This document shows positions 36,101 to 51,100 of a stretch of 64,000 bases of DNA, in pieces. The position numbers were made by a program, and so were the translations under genes. The stretch spans positions 10,612,616 to 10,676,615 of the forward strand of contig NC_068338.1 in the NCBI RefSeq assembly GCF_014633365.1, read 5' to 3'. This DNA comes from Diospyros lotus (lineage: Eukaryota > Streptophyta > Magnoliopsida > Ericales > Ebenaceae). Under the pieces are notes generated by a model. It worked only from the letters and a program-made list of their open reading frames with translations. It searched no databases and was not told the DNA's origin. Position 1 is the first letter of the stretch. Every line of letters starts with the position of its first letter.

Positions 36101-39100
36101 GTAAAATCCTGGTGGTAATGTCATGAATACTTCTTCCTCTAGCTCACCATTCAAAAAGGCATTCTTGATGTCAAACTGATGGAGTGGCCAGTCCAGGTTT
36201 GCTGCCAAGGACAAGAGAACTCGTATAGTATTTAGCTTGGCTACTAGTGCAAATGTCTCGGTGTAGTCAATACCATATGTTTGGGTGAACCCCTTTGCAA
36301 CTAGGCAAGCTTTGTACCGCTCTACTGTGCCATCCGCCTTGTACTTCACCGTGAACACCCACTTACAGCCTACTGGTTTCTTCCCCCTTGGCAACGTCAT
36401 CACCTCCCAAGTTCCATTTTTTTCTAATTCCCTTATTTCTTCCATCACTACTTCTCTCCATTTTGGAATCTCCAAGGCTTCTTGAATATTCTTAGGAATC
36501 TGGGTTCTGTCAAGGTTAGACGTAAAAGCACAACACTTGGCAGAAAGGGCACTGTAAGATACAAATTTTGAGATAGGATGGAGAGTACATGAACGAGGTT
36601 GTTTTCTAAGAGCAATGGGTAAGTCATCAAGATTTTTTACCTGGTCAGGATTGGGTTTTGGCTCATGAGTAGTCGGAGCTATCACCGGTTCAAACTCTTT
36701 TGATGCTTCGGATGCGAGAGTCTCATCAGGCTTTGATTTAGGTCTCCTTGAGTAGATAAGTGGCTCCCTGTCTATTTGTTTTCCCACATCTCCCCTTGAG
36801 TTCAAGATTCCTTCTGCGTTGGACCAAGAAGGAGATGGTATATTATAAGGAGCAGACTCAAAGATCGCAACATCAAAGTCGGTGTCTGAGGGACGAGCTT
36901 CACTCAAGGACTCCCCCTAAAGCGAGTAGTAGGGAGTATGCTCAAAAAATGTGACATCCAAACTAACATATAATTTCTGTGAAAGAGGGTTATAACATTT
37001 GTAACCCTTCTGAGTAGGAGAGTAACTAAGGAAGACACATTTGAGGGCTCTTGGATCCAACTTAGTACGGTGGGAGGCGTGAATGTGGATAAACATGGTG
37101 GACCCAAAAACACGAAGCGGGAGAGATGAATTGAGCCGAGAATTAGGGAAGATCTCCTCGAATTTTTGGAGAGGGGTTGCAAATGAGAGAATTTGACTAG
37201 GCATTCGGTTGATGAGGAATGCAGCAGTCAGAATGGCATCACCCCAAAAATTATTTTTCATGTGAGAGGTGAACAATAGGGCACGAGCTACCTCAAGAAT
37301 ATGCCAGTTTTTCCGTTCAGCAACCCCATTTTTTTGGGGGGTGTGAACGCAAGAACTCTGGTGAACAATACCTTTGGCTTGAAGATAGGGGCCCAAAGAA
37401 TTATTGAAGTACTCAATGCCATTATTAGTACGAAGAATTTGAATTTTTGTGTGAAATTGGATGTAAATCATAGTGTAGAAGTTCATGAAGACAAAACTAA
37501 CCTCAGATTTATCATGTAGTAAATACACCCAACAAAGACGAGAATGGTCATCAATAAAGGTAATAAACCATTTTGTGTAGGTCCTATTGGGAACTCGTGA
37601 AGGCCCCCAAAGGTCACTGTGAATCAAAGTAAAAGGCAGAGATGGTTTATAAGAACTAGAGGGAAAAGTAGTGCGAGGATGTTTTGCAAGTTCACGGACT
37701 TCACATTGTAAATCCAAAGGAGTTTTATTCGAACAAAGTGAAGGAAACAAACGTTTTAGATATTGAAAACTTGGATGACCCATTCGTTTATGCCATAAAA
37801 AAAGGTCACTATCCCTAGGACTAGATGCAGAATTACAAATAGAAGGATGACACTGTTTACTCATGTGAGCATCATCAAAGTAATAGAGTCCCTCGCATTC
37901 CTTAGCACTACCAATCATCTTCCCTGATGATAGATCCTGAAAGACACAATGGGAAGACAAAAATGTAGCTGAGTAATGAGATTGGTTGGTTAGCTGACTA
38001 ACAGACAACAGATTGCAAGACAGATTAGGAACATGAAGGACAGACTCCAAAGTAATAAATTTAGAGATACGGATACTCCCCTTGCCAGCTACCGGGGATA
38101 AAGTACCATCTGCAATTTTTACTTTCAAGTTACCAGCACAAGGTGAGTATGTGGAAAATAAATGATGGGAATCAGTCATACGGTCGGATGCGCCAGGATC
38201 AATAATCCAGGGAGTACAGTGCAAAGTAGTACTAAGAGCAGTCAAAAAAGTACCTTTGTGGGCTAAGGAACTTGATGAAGGAGGCATAGAAGACTGACCC
38301 AAGGCTTGAAAGGTCGAAAAAAGAGCATATAACTTCTCAAGTTGCTTGGAATTAAAACCCCCAGTAGGGGCAAACTGAGTATGATGGGCTGATTCTATTT
38401 GCTGTTTAGTCAAGACTTGGTACCCATGAGATTTATTGGGCTGTCTGGGCTTCCAATCAGCAGGCTTGCCATGTAAAACCCAGCAGGTATCTTTGGAATG
38501 ACCTGCTTTTTTTGCAATGGTCACAAAAAAGCCTTTTGTTTTGTCTCAACCCAGATGCTGTGGAAGGCCCACGAGTTACAAGGGCTGAAGCCTCAGGCCC
38601 AGATGCAATCTTCTCCTTCAACATCACCTTTCGCCTACTTTCTTCACGCTGAATTTCAGAGAATACCTCTCGAATGGAAGGTAATGGCCGACGACCCAAG
38701 ACTCGGCTCCTCACATCGTCGAGCTCTCTGTTGAGCCCAGCCAGAAACTCGTACACCCTCTCGTTCTCCATCCTCTTCTTGAATAGCACACTGTCACTCA
38801 TGCACTCCCAAGATTCCTCACAACTGAGGTCCTGTTCCTGCCATAAACCCAGCATCTCCGTGTAGTATTTCGTCACCTTTCTTTCTCCTTGCTTCATCTG
38901 CCACAACTAAGTCTTTATCTCGAAGATTTGAAAGGCATTCTCGGCATCGGAGTAGGTTTCGCGAACAGCTTCCCACACGTCTTTCGCTATCGGCAGGAAC
39001 ATGTATATCTTGCCGATCGCTGGTCGCATGGAGTTGATCAAGTAGGAGGTGATGAGGGAATTCTCAAACCGCCATTTTTGGAAGGCCACTACCTCCTTGG

Positions 39101-42100
39101 AAGATGGTTGTTTGATCTCGCCGGTAAGGAAGCCCAGTTTGCCTTTGCCGTCGATGACCAACTTGATGGATTGGGCCCATTCTCAGTAGTTCTTCCCATT
39201 CAGCTTCTTTACGGTAAGACAAATTAAAGAATTTTCAAACCCACCAATCGAACCCATGGAAAGGATTATCTCTGATTCTCCCTCCTGAGTTATCGACTGG
39301 ATAGACTCATGGCTGGCGGCCATGGCTTCTAGGGTTTTCAGAGTGACCTGAGCTCTGATACCATGAAGATGATGAGAAATTGAATCAGACTTTTTATTCA
39401 ATTAGTCTTATAATCCTTCACATACTTGGTCCCTATTTAACATGTACATAGAGAGGAAAAATGGAAACATAAGATTAAACCCAAGAAATCAGCCCCAAAA
39501 AATCAGCCTAAACCTTCGAAATATTGTGACCTCAATCTCAATCTCTTACCACAATCTCCTCCAAATCCTCTTCAAATCATTCAGGATTTCAACGAGTTAT
39601 CACACCACAACTTAACTGTGTCTTGGAGTGAAATTCTTAGATCATCAAGAACAATTCGTAGCCATAGAATTTCACATAGAGCAAGGGCCATAACCTTAAA
39701 TTCTGCCATTGCACTTGATCTTGCCACAACACTTTGCTTCTTGCTTCTCCAGGACACCAGATTCTCTCTAGGAATACACAGTAGCCACTTGTAGATCTTC
39801 TATCAGTCATGGACCCTGCATAATCTGCATCTGAAAAACCTTGAATGTTCAATTTATTTCCTGCTTTAAATAGGATCCCTTTACCTGGAGTAGCCTTGAG
39901 ATAACACAAGATTTTTCTAACCGCTAGCATATGCTCCTCAGTTGGGCTGTGCATGAATTGACTTACCAAGCTGATAGGAAAGGCAATATCTAGTCTTGTA
40001 TGAGAGAGATATATCAATTTTCCAACTAGTCGCTGATACCTTCCTTTGTCTATAGACTTGCTAGTAGGGTTGTTCCATAGCTTGCAATTAGGTTCAGTAG
40101 GAATTTTTACCCCTTTTCCTCTAATCAATCATGTTTCAGTCAATAAATCAAGCACATATTTCCTTTGAGAGAGAAAAATACCTACCTTAGAATAAGCTAC
40201 TTCAATTCCCAAAAAATACTTGAGCACACCCAGGTCTTTGATTTCAAATTCCTTAGCCAGCCTTTCTCTAAGCTTTGCCTGTTCTCCTTCATCATTGCCA
40301 GTTACTATCATGTCATCCACATATACCAGTAGCACAGTAACCTTTCCTCCTATCGAGTGTTTGATGAATAAGGTATGGTCCCCTCTGCTTTGACTGTAAT
40401 CGATAGTATGCATGGCTTTAGATAACCGTCCAAACCAAGCCCTAGGGGATTGTTTGAGCCCATATAAGGCCTTATTTAGCCGACATACCTTCCCACTGAG
40501 TCCCTCATGAAATCCTGGTGGTAAATCCATAAACAATTCCTCTTCTAAATCTCCATAAAGAAACGCATTTTTAACATCTAGTTGTTGTAGATTCCACCTA
40601 AATGAGGCTGCCAATGACAAGAGAACACGAACTGTGGTCATCTTTGCCACTGGTGTAAATGTCTCTAAGTAGTCAATCCCATATGATGAGTGTAGCCTTT
40701 ACCTACCAGCCTTGCCTTATACCTCTCAAGTGTCCCATCCTTATACTTGATATTAAAAACCCATCTACACCCCACTGGATGAACTCCCTTAGGTCTGTCC
40801 ACAATATCCCATGTATGATTCCTTTTTAAAGGCCTCATTTCCTCAAGCATAGCAAGCTTCCAATTCTAATTTTTCAGAGTCTCAGTTACTGATTTTGGAA
40901 TGATAATTGAATCTAGAGATGTTAGGAAGCTTTTATGGTTTTGGGAGAGGAGATGATAGGATAGGTAATTGGTCATTGGTCATTGGGTGTTGGGTGGTGC
41001 AGCTTCTAACTCCCTTCCTAAGAGCTAATGGGAAGGTCGATATCATCAAGGATTTGGCCGATAGAGGCTGAAGGTATTGTTTGCATGTGATCCCGGCTTT
41101 GAATGGGAGAGGAGTTTGGAGCTTGTTGGTCTTCTAGGTTTGGCTGTTTTCGTTTATATACATAGAGAGACCCCTTGTATCTTCCTTGCAGCTGCTGGCA
41201 GGCTTCTTGTTCATCAAATTTGGCCTGATCATCACCATGGTTAAGGTTGTTTGAGTGCTGAGGAGATGGATTGGCTATAGGGTCAGGATTAGAGGCATGA
41301 CTAAGCTGATTGGAGGCCGAATGAGGATCAGCATTAAGCTGAAGAGTGGACTGGGAAGATGATAAAGGAAAGAAGATGTCACTCGAGTCACCATAGGAAG
41401 TCTCCCCCTAGTGACCAGCTTGGGTAGAGCCAAAGAATGGAGTAGTCTCGACAAATGTGACATCCTTAGAGACAGAGAGCTTGCGAGTGGGAGGATGATA
41501 GCATTTATATCCTTTTTGTGTGGGGGAATACCTAAGAAATACACACTTCACAGCTCTTGGATCAAGCTTATCCCGAGAGGATTTGGAAATATGAACGAAG
41601 GAAACACACCCAAATACTCGAAGAGGAAGAGTGGTGCGGAAATTAGAGTCAGGAAAATGAGTAGTGAGGCAAGAGAGAGGACTTTGTTGGTTTAGAACTT
41701 TGGTAGGCATGTGGTTAATAAGAAATGTGGCCTTTCCTCCCCCCAAAAGATTTTAGGAACGGTATGACGGTGAAGCAATGCTCGAGCTACATTAAGGAGA
41801 TGTCTCATCTTCCATTCAGCTACTCCATTTTGTTGTGGAGTATCCACATAGGAAGATTCATGGACAATCCCTTCTTGTAGGAAAAAATGGTTCATATAAG
41901 AGTTAAAATAATCTCAAGCATTGTTGGGTCAAAATTTCTTTATGGGAGTTCCAAATTGAGTCGTTATCATTTTACAGAAGCTTGGTAAGACTGTTTGAAT
42001 GGCGGCTTTGTCTTTTAGCTAAAAAACCCATGTCATCCAAGTACAATCATCGATAAATGAGATAAACCAATGTGCCCCATAATAAGTAGGAATTTTGCAA

Positions 42101-45100
42101 GGACCCCATACATCAGAATGAATTAATGCAAATGGAATAGAATGGAGTTTATTGCTAATTGGGTAAGACACACAATGTTGTTTGGATATAACACATACAT
42201 CACAATGAAGAGTACTAGGATCTAAAGAAAGAAATAAAGTAGAAAACATAGATTTTAAAAAAGAAAATGGTGGGTGAACCAACCGGTAGTGATGCAGCCA
42301 TATTTGGTGATAGTGGGTTGTAATTTGAGAGGAGAAAACCACTAGTTGCTGGTTCTTTGTTGCTTTCCTTGTCAAGCAATACAGCCCATTTGTTTCCCTA
42401 GCAGCCCCAATCCTCCTCCCGGTTTTCATTGCTTGAAACTCACACACATTAGTAGAAAAAACAGCATAGCAGTGTAAGTTTCTTGTGAGTTGAGAAATAG
42501 AGAGGAGGTTGGCTGACAATTGGGGCACATGAAGAATATGGTTAAGGGTTATGTTTGGGCTTAGATAAACATTGCCACGTCCGATTATAGGGACTGTTTT
42601 TCCATTAGCAATGCAGATTTGTTTCGTGGTCTTAAGGGGTTGATAGGTAGTAAACACATGGGAGTTAGGTGTCATATGGTCTGTAGCTCCGGAATCCAAG
42701 ATCTAAGTATCATTTCTATCAGTGTTTGATGCTGGAAAAATTACATAATAAGCAAACTTACTTGAGGGCTTACCAGAAGGATCTCAATGAGCCAAGGAGC
42801 AGCTGCCATCATCTTGTATAGTCTTCAAAAAGGATTTCAATTTGTTGATTTCCTCATTGTTGAGAAGAGTGAGATCTGAAAAATTTTCCTCCAGCTTTTC
42901 CATAGTTCCATCCTCTTCTTGTCCCTTTTTGTGATAGATAGGACTGAGTGCTAGGTCGAGTAGCTGTGCTGGGGAACCCTCCCATTTTGCTTAGGACTAC
43001 TTCCTTTTCGTGGAGCTTGAAGCAATTATCTCGGGTATGCTGAGGTTTCTTGCAATATGTACACCAAAGTCCCTCTCTGTTGTTAGGCCACCCTTGTGCC
43101 CTTGATTTTCCACATCTCTGCCTTGATCCTTCTCCTTTCTTTGACACTAAAGCTGATCCATCAGTGAATGCCCCCTGCAGCATCACTGCCCGCCTGTTTT
43201 CCTCACTTCTTACCATTGCAAATACCTCATTGAGTGAGAGCAATTTCTCTCGGCCAAGAATCAACACCCTTACTTGATCAAAAACCGAGTTAAGGCCAGC
43301 CAAAAATTCAACAATTCCATCCCTTTCCATGATCTTATTAAGGGTTGCAGCATCAGCACTGCACACCATCTTAATTTTTTTGGTATTGATCCAATTCTAA
43401 CCACAAGCCATTTATGCTATTGTAGTACTTCATAACAGTCATCCCCCCTTGTTTAATACTACTTATCTTGGTTTTAACTTCATATATAACATCTTGCACT
43501 TTAGAGTAGGTTTGCTTAGCTACTTCCCAGATTTCCCTAACAATACTTTGAAACACATAATTCCTACTTACATCAGGTTGCATGCCATTCCATACCCACG
43601 ACATAATAAGAGAATCCTCTATATCCCATACCTAAAAGTTGGGATCAATTGCTGCCAGAGGAAGAGAAGTAAGATGGTTGAGTTTTCCTTGACCTTTTGA
43701 GGAAAGTTTGAACCAACTGTGCCCATTGGAGGTAATTTGGTAGTAGCATTCCGGGAAGCTCATTTACTCCTGCCCCAAAACCGATACCAGCTCTAGAACT
43801 AACACCTGCTACATAATTTTCAGTGGCTACTTCTCCAGTGTTCCTGCTGGAATCTGAGTTTTCTGCCATTCCTTTGCTAGAGACAACTTGCAGCGATCAA
43901 GGCTGGAGATAGGGGCGGCAATTAAGGAAGAGTGGATGAACAAGGGAGCAACAATCAAGGCTGAAGATAGGGGGATGGAGGCAGCAGTTGCTGCTTCCAA
44001 TCTAGTGGCAGCGAAAAGAACAACGTGACTGCAGTAGAAACAGAGAGAGAAGAAGAAGGCGGTAGGAGACGCGACAACACTAGGCGGCACGCGGCGACCG
44101 ATTTGCTCATAGGAGGTAGGTCCGGCGACGGCGGTAATAGAGAAGGGAAGACAAGGAAGAGGCAGCTTATGGCTGGGCGGCTGAAGAACCCAGTTGGAGA
44201 GTGCCGATGATGAAGGCCGGAGGGGGAAAAACAAACCCTAGAGGCACTACTGAGGATAGCAGCAATAAAGGCTGTAGAACCCTAAACAACTGGCTCTGAT
44301 AACATGTGAAGAAACAAGAATTAATCTTTTTTCATATCACAAAACTAATGAATACAATCTTACTTATAACACACACTCCTAATCCTTGAAGAATTATAAG
44401 ACTATTCAATCTCCTAACAATTCTTGTATACGAGTTGATTACTCTCTTATAAATTAGGACCCCTACTAGATTACAACTCCTCAAACATTAATAAAATAAA
44501 TCAACTAATAAAACATTAATGAAATAAATCAATTGATAAAATCCAATTGCCAACATAATAACATATCAATTTTGCATTGCAATCGAAATTAAATTCACAA
44601 CCATTTACCATGCTAGTAGGTGGGTCCCTAAGCAGCACGAAACCAATCAACCTAACAGAATTATTGTGTTTACTTGTATTTGTATTGTTCTTTTACTCGC
44701 ATTATCAGTTGATAATAGTGGCAGATGTGTAATTAAGTGTTTTAGTCGGACATTTAGGAAACAGAGCCTTGTATTATTTAAGCTGGGAACAGCTCTTTTG
44801 CAAGATTCTCGAGGTATTTTTTACTTTTTCTGTTTCGATATGGTATCAGAGTGATTGCTTCTTCTTCGTTGACTTTCTTTGTCGCTTCTTTCTTGCTTTT
44901 TCGAAGAATCGCAACGGTCGATTCTTGCATTCCTCTATTAAGATTAGAAGCGCTTTAGATAACTCAATCAATGCTTTCTACTGCCAATCTCTCACACTCC
45001 TCACCCGAAATCAAACCAGCAACAGAAATATGAAAACTGAAATTTAAAGCAGTAAAGAAAATTAGGAAAGAGATAACCAAACCACACAAGAGACAAGCAG

Positions 45101-48100
45101 TTTATCCTGACTCAGATTGCTTGAAAGCAATCCTACATCCAGCCTCTTCGATCCAAGAGCAATCCACTAGAAATTCAATTTTGAACAGTACACAAGAAAC
45201 CCTCTCCACTCTCTATCACACGAGAACACTGCCTTCACCGAGATTACAAAGAACTTCTTCTAGTCAAGCCTTTCCTCTCACGGAAATTCTCTCGTATTCA
45301 GAAAGTAAAATGAATTATCATGATGATCATAACAGTCTGCCTATCCATCTATTTATAGAGTGTTGGCGGCGGTAATTACAAGGTTTTATATTTTGCCTAC
45401 ACAAAGACTAAAACACTGATGAGGTTCGTGTGTCTAATGCGGAAGAACAAACCCTTGCATTCCTGGAACATTAGAACGGTCGATGTTCAAAGAAATAGGC
45501 GTAACTTTTGCATACAGTGTCCGTTTTGGGCCCAGGACCCTATTCTGGAAAGGTCTCGACAAGACGAATCAGACACACCACTTTGCTATGATGTATCATG
45601 GATTTTGGCCGTTTGAGATCGTTTACAATGTTAAAAAATGCATTTTTGTGTTTTTAGTTCATTATTTTAAATGTTTCTTTATTTTGTTTTGAAAAGCCCA
45701 ACCTGTTAGGGGATTGTTAGCCCAATAGGTTTTCAGTTTTCACCTATTTAAGACATTTATTCGCATTGTAGGGTTTTTGGTTGCTTATGTTAAGTTTTGG
45801 AAAAAAAATAACCTTACTGTCTCAACCTTTCATTCACTAGAAAAGCTTGATTTATACAAGCTTCTTTACAAAAATAGGAAACAACTAACTTTAGGAAAGA
45901 ATCCAAGAATCTATACAATTTAGGATACAACCAAGATAGGAAACATAATCTAATCTAGAGGATACAATTTTTCTTTTAGGAAATAATATATACAATCAAT
46001 CAATCTAGGAAACATATATAATCAATCACCAATCAATCATCAATCAATCAATCAATCACCAATCAATGATTGAATCATCAATCAATCAATCACTAATCGA
46101 TCGTCAATTAATCAATCACCAATCAATGATTGAATCATCAATCAATCAATCACCAATCAATGATTAAATCATCAATCAATCAATCATCAATTAATCAATC
46201 ACCAATCAATGATTGAATCATTCCATATCAGCTGCTGACACTCCCCCTCAAGATTGAGCGTGTATATCTTGCATCCCAATCTTGCTTATCATCCTGTTAA
46301 ATACTGGTGCAGGCAGGCCCTTAGTTAGCATGTCTGCTAACTGATCTTGGGATGAGATGTATGGTGTGCATATCAGCCCACTATCCAATTTCTCCTTGAT
46401 AAAGTGCCTATCTACTTCAATGCGCTTTGTCCTGTCATGTTGAACAAGATTATGAGCGATACAGATTGCCGATTTGTTGTCACAGTAGAGCTTCATAGGC
46501 GTAGTCCACTCAATCTTGAGATCATTTAGAAGAATTTTTAGACACAATAATTCACACATACCTAGAGCCATGGAACGAAATTCCGGCTCAACACTTGACC
46601 TAGCCATCACATTTTGTTTTTTGCTCCTCCACGTTACCAAATTGCCTCCCAACATAGTACAATATCCGGAAGTAGATCTTCTATCTACAACAGAGCCTGC
46701 ATAGTCTACATCTGTGTAGGCCTCAAGGGTCATAGCTTCTCCCTTTTTGAAAAAAATGCCTCTTCCAGGTGCTCCTTTTAGATAGTGGAGTATTCGATAC
46801 ACAGCTTTAAGATGGACTTCCCTTGGGTTATGCATGAATTGACTAACCACCCCCACAGCATAGGCTATATCTGGCCGAGTATGGGCCAAATATATCAGCT
46901 TTCCAACTAGCCTTTGGTAAACTCCCTTGTCAACCTTATCTCCTTCTAGAGCTTCTCCCAACTTATGATTTGGGTCAATGGGTGTGTCACTTGCTTTGCA
47001 GCCTAGCAATCCGGTCTCCTTTAAAAGGTCTACCACATATTTTTGCTGAGATATGAATATGCCATCTTTAGAATGAGCCACCTCTATTCCCAAGAAATAT
47101 TTTAATCTCCCCAAATCTTTGATTTCAAACTCCTTTAACAAGCACTCCTTTAATTGAGTCATCCCTTCTTTGTCATTGCCAGTAACAACAATATCATCTA
47201 CATACACAATTAACACAGTTACTCCCCCTGTGGCCGAATGTTGAATAAAAAGTATGGTCTCCTTGGCTTTGTCTATACCCCATGCCAAGCATAACACTCG
47301 TGAATCTCCCAAACCAAGCCCGTGGGGACTGTTTCAGTCCATACAGGGCTTTTTTTAGTTTGCATACAACCGGCCCTTGTGTGGCTATTTCATAACTTGG
47401 TAGTATTTCCATATATACCTCCTCCTCTAGGTTACCATGTAAAAATGCATTTTTCACGTCAAACTGATGCAATGGCCAACCTAGATTAGCAGCTAACGAA
47501 AGGAGGACTCTAACTGTATTTAGTTTAGCCACCGGTGCAAAAGTGTCCAAATAGTCTATCCCATACACTTGTGTATATCCCTTGGTAACCAATCTTGCTT
47601 TGTACCGATCTAGAGATCCATCAGACCTATATTTCACAGTATAGACCCATTTACAACCCACTGGATGTTTTCCTTTAGGCAATTTTACCACTTCCCAGGT
47701 CTAATTTTTTTCCAAGGCTGTCATCTCAGCTTCCATGGCATCCTTCCAATTCTTATTCCCTATAGCTTCAGAAAAACTTTTTGGAATAGGGATGGTATGT
47801 AGGCTAGTAAGAAAGGCTTTATGGGTAGGAGACAACTTAGAAAAGGAAAGAAATAGGTGTAATGGATGCTTGGTACAAGTTCTTTTCCCTTTTCTTAGAG
47901 CAATGGGCCAATCAAGGTCATAGGTATCTGGTTGGACAATAGCTTCAGCAGATTTTGTAGAGCTCATATGAGTCATATCAAGAGAATTGGTTGCATGAAT
48001 ACCTGGTGATGACTCTGAAATGGCAGGATTGTCAGTGTTATTCCTGCTTGTAGAGACCGTAGGACTAGGACTTGTAGAGGATGCAGGAGCTTGCATAGGA

Positions 48101-51100
48101 CTAGATTCGGTTTTATTCCTCCTTGAGTATACCTGCATAGGCCGAGGAGTAGAAGGTGAAGCTTTCTCAGGTGTCATATTTTTCGAGTCTTTCTGTTTAG
48201 GAGATGGGTTCAAGGATAGCAGATTAGGGTCAGGAAGAAAGGAGGAATCCCTATTAATCAAGGTCTGATTTTGTTCTAAAATAGTTGATGATCTGAAGTA
48301 CGACTCATTTTCAGCAAAGGTAACATCAGCAGATACAAAATATTTCTTTGAGGGAGGATGATAGCATCGATAGCCTTTTTGTGTAGATGAATATCCAATA
48401 AATACGCATTTTAAGGCACGAGGATCTAGTTTCCCTCTATTGGCTGTTGGAATATGAACATAGGCCGTGCACCCGAATATCTTGGGCTGCCAATTACTAG
48501 TCACATGGAAGTCAGGAAAATGACTCATCAATAGTTGAATAGGACTTTGAGATTCTAGGGTTTTAGATGGCAATCTGTTGATAAAAGTGGTGGCAGTTAG
48601 GGCTGCTTCTCCCCAATAATGTTGAGGGACATTATGGTGAAAAAGAAGTGCTCGAATAACAGCTAGAAGATGACCATTTTTCCTCTCGGCCACCCCATTT
48701 TGTTGAGGGGTGTAAGGACAAGAAGACTCATGAATAATACCTTTTTGTTGAAAGAAAGCGGATAGAGTGTGATTGAAGAAATCTCTAACATTATCAGATC
48801 TAAACGACTTTACATTTACCCCAAACTGAGTCTTAACCATGTTGTAAAAATTGGGGAAAACATGGCTTACTTCTGACTTGGCTTTCAACAAATATAACCA
48901 CACCACTCTAGTACAATCATCAACAAATAAGACAAACCATCTTGTCCCAGAAATATTGGGAACACTTGATAGACCCCAAATGTCACTATGGATTAAAGAG
49001 AATGAGAAATCAGTCCTTTTATTAGAAAGAGAGAAAGAAACTCTTTTATGTTTGGCAAGTTCACAATCAGCACAATGAAAGTGACTAAAATCCAGACCTT
49101 TAGCTAAATTAGGAAACATTAATTTGAGAGTAAGAAAGGAGGGATGACTCATTCTATAATGCTGTAACCACATCTCATCCTCGTTGGATTGAGCTAGGCA
49201 TGACATAAGAGGAAGAGACTCCTTCTTGTCTGGCCCTACTGATTCCTCGAGGTAATAAAGCCCCTCTTTAGCCCTAACAAGCCCAATCATCCTCTTCTTG
49301 CCCTGTTCCTGTATCTCACAGACATTGGAATAAAAAGATACACTGCAATTAGTATCCTCAATAAGTTTTTGAACAGATATAAGATTAGCAAATAATTTGG
49401 GGACATGAAGGACATTCTTGAGGGTTAGGTGATCATTGAGAAGAATATCTCCTTGACCAGCAACAGTAATGAGTGAGCCATCTGCCATTGTAATTTTTCT
49501 AGAGCTAGGACAAGGCTGATAGGAAGTAAACAGTTGTGGATGGGATGTCATGTGGTCTGAAGCACCCGAGTCTAGGATCCAACAATGTTGTTGTAAAGTT
49601 TCTGAAGCATGTAGGGAAAAAGTGTAGGAAGCAATACCTGTGAGAGCAAGAGAGCTACCTTTTTCTGCCTTTTTGTCTAGAGATCCCAGAAAATTTTTTA
49701 GTCTTTCAATTTCTGCCTTGTTGAGTTCAAGAGACTGTCCCCCATGCTCCAATCCTCTCGGTTCCAATTGCTGACTGTTAGCTGCTGCTATATGCACTTG
49801 ACTTCTTGCTGGTCCCGCTCTAGATGGCTTTCCATGGAGCTTCCAGCACTTCTCTATGGTGTGTCTAGGTTTCTTACAAAGGTACACCATAAAGAATCCC
49901 TATCCACTGGTTTCTTTTCATCCCTAGGGCCTTTGTTTTGATTATAAGTTTTTAAAGACACTAGGGCAGAACTCTCACCGGAGATAGCTTCTAGCATTAC
50001 ACCCCTTCTCCCTTCTTCTGCCCTTATTAAGGAGATCACCTCATTCAAGGAAGGTAAATCCTCTTTGCCAAGAATCTGCACTCTAACCGCATCAAATTCA
50101 CTTTTGAGGCCGGCCAAGAAGTCATATATCCGCTCCTTTTCAACAAATCTCTTATGGAGTGCAGCATCCTCACTACATTTCATCTTCAAACATTGGTAGT
50201 GATCTAGCTCTTGCCATAGAGTTTGCAACATATTTGCATACTCCGTGATGGTTTTCGAGCCTTGTTTGGTTGCTGCCACCCTTGCCCGTATTTCATAGAT
50301 TTGGGCTGCATCTTTCACCTTGGAATAGGTCAAGTTTATGGCCTCCCAAATATCCTTGGTTGTGGTCAAAAACATGACAGTGTCACTAATCTTTGGAACC
50401 ATGGAATTCCAAAGCTAGGACATTACCAAGGAATCTTCCTCGTCCCATGCTGCGAACGCTGGATCACCTTCTTTTGGGCCCGTTCCTAACAAGTGGCTAA
50501 ACTTCCCCTTCCCTTTAAGAAAGGTCCGGATCAACTGTGACCACTTTAAGTAGTTTTTCCCGTTCAAACGATAGGCTGCCTGGAGAGACTGCAATTCTCC
50601 TCCCAAGGTCCCATTTTGAGTTCCAGCAATTGGAACTTCTGAGGTATGGCAGGAATTGGCTGTATCTGATGTAGGTTCTTGGACGGAAGACATCTCTTGG
50701 CCAAGATTCAGATGAAAAACGAAAGATGGGAAGACTGGTAAGGATAGGCTTTGTAGATCCCAGAGAATTGTAGAACAAAAACAATCCCTAGAGCTCTGAT
50801 ACCATGTTAAGTTTTGGAAAAAAAATAACCTTACTGTCTCAACCTTTCATTCACTAGAAAAGCTTGATTTATACAAGCTTCTTTACAAAAATAGGAAACA
50901 ACTAACTTTAGGAAAGAATCCTAGAATCTATACAATTTAGGATACAACCAAGATAGGAAACATAATCTAATCTAGAGGATATAATTTTTCTTTTAGGAAA
51001 TAATATATACAATCAATCAATCTAGGAAACATATATAATCAATCACCAATCAATGATTGAATCATTCCATATCAGTTGCTGACAGCTTATGAAATAAGAA

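Larger units (their letters stand above)
34726..39593 (-). mobile_element. Copia element C nested in RNase H of copia B
   Basis: LTRs 34726-34956 and 39364-39593. The PBS TGGTATCAGAGCTC abuts the right LTR, and the purine tract CTTGAGGGGGAG the left. Flanks GATTA (34721-34725) and GAGTTA (39594-39599) are a degenerate TSD. Removing C rejoins the RNase H frame of B. Confidence 0.9.
34253..44555 (-). mobile_element. Copia element B (with copia C inside)
   Basis: LTRs 34253-34508 and 44305-44555, TSD TAATA at 34248-34252 and 44556-44560. The PBS TGTTATCAGAGCC (one mismatch to initiator tRNA-Met) abuts the right LTR, and the purine tract CTTGAGGAGGAG the left. gag and pol are on the minus strand. 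Element C (34726-39593) interrupts the end of RNase H. Confidence 0.93.
45788..51084 (-). mobile_element. Copia element D, innermost of the nest, 5.3 kb
   Basis: LTRs 45788-46240 and 50805-51084, TSD GCTTA at 45783-45787 and 51085-51089. The PBS TGGTATCAGAGCTC abuts the right LTR, and the purine tract TTGAGGGGGAG the left. Full gag-pol order on the minus strand, with few breaks. The youngest insertion in the nest by position. Confidence 0.95.
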
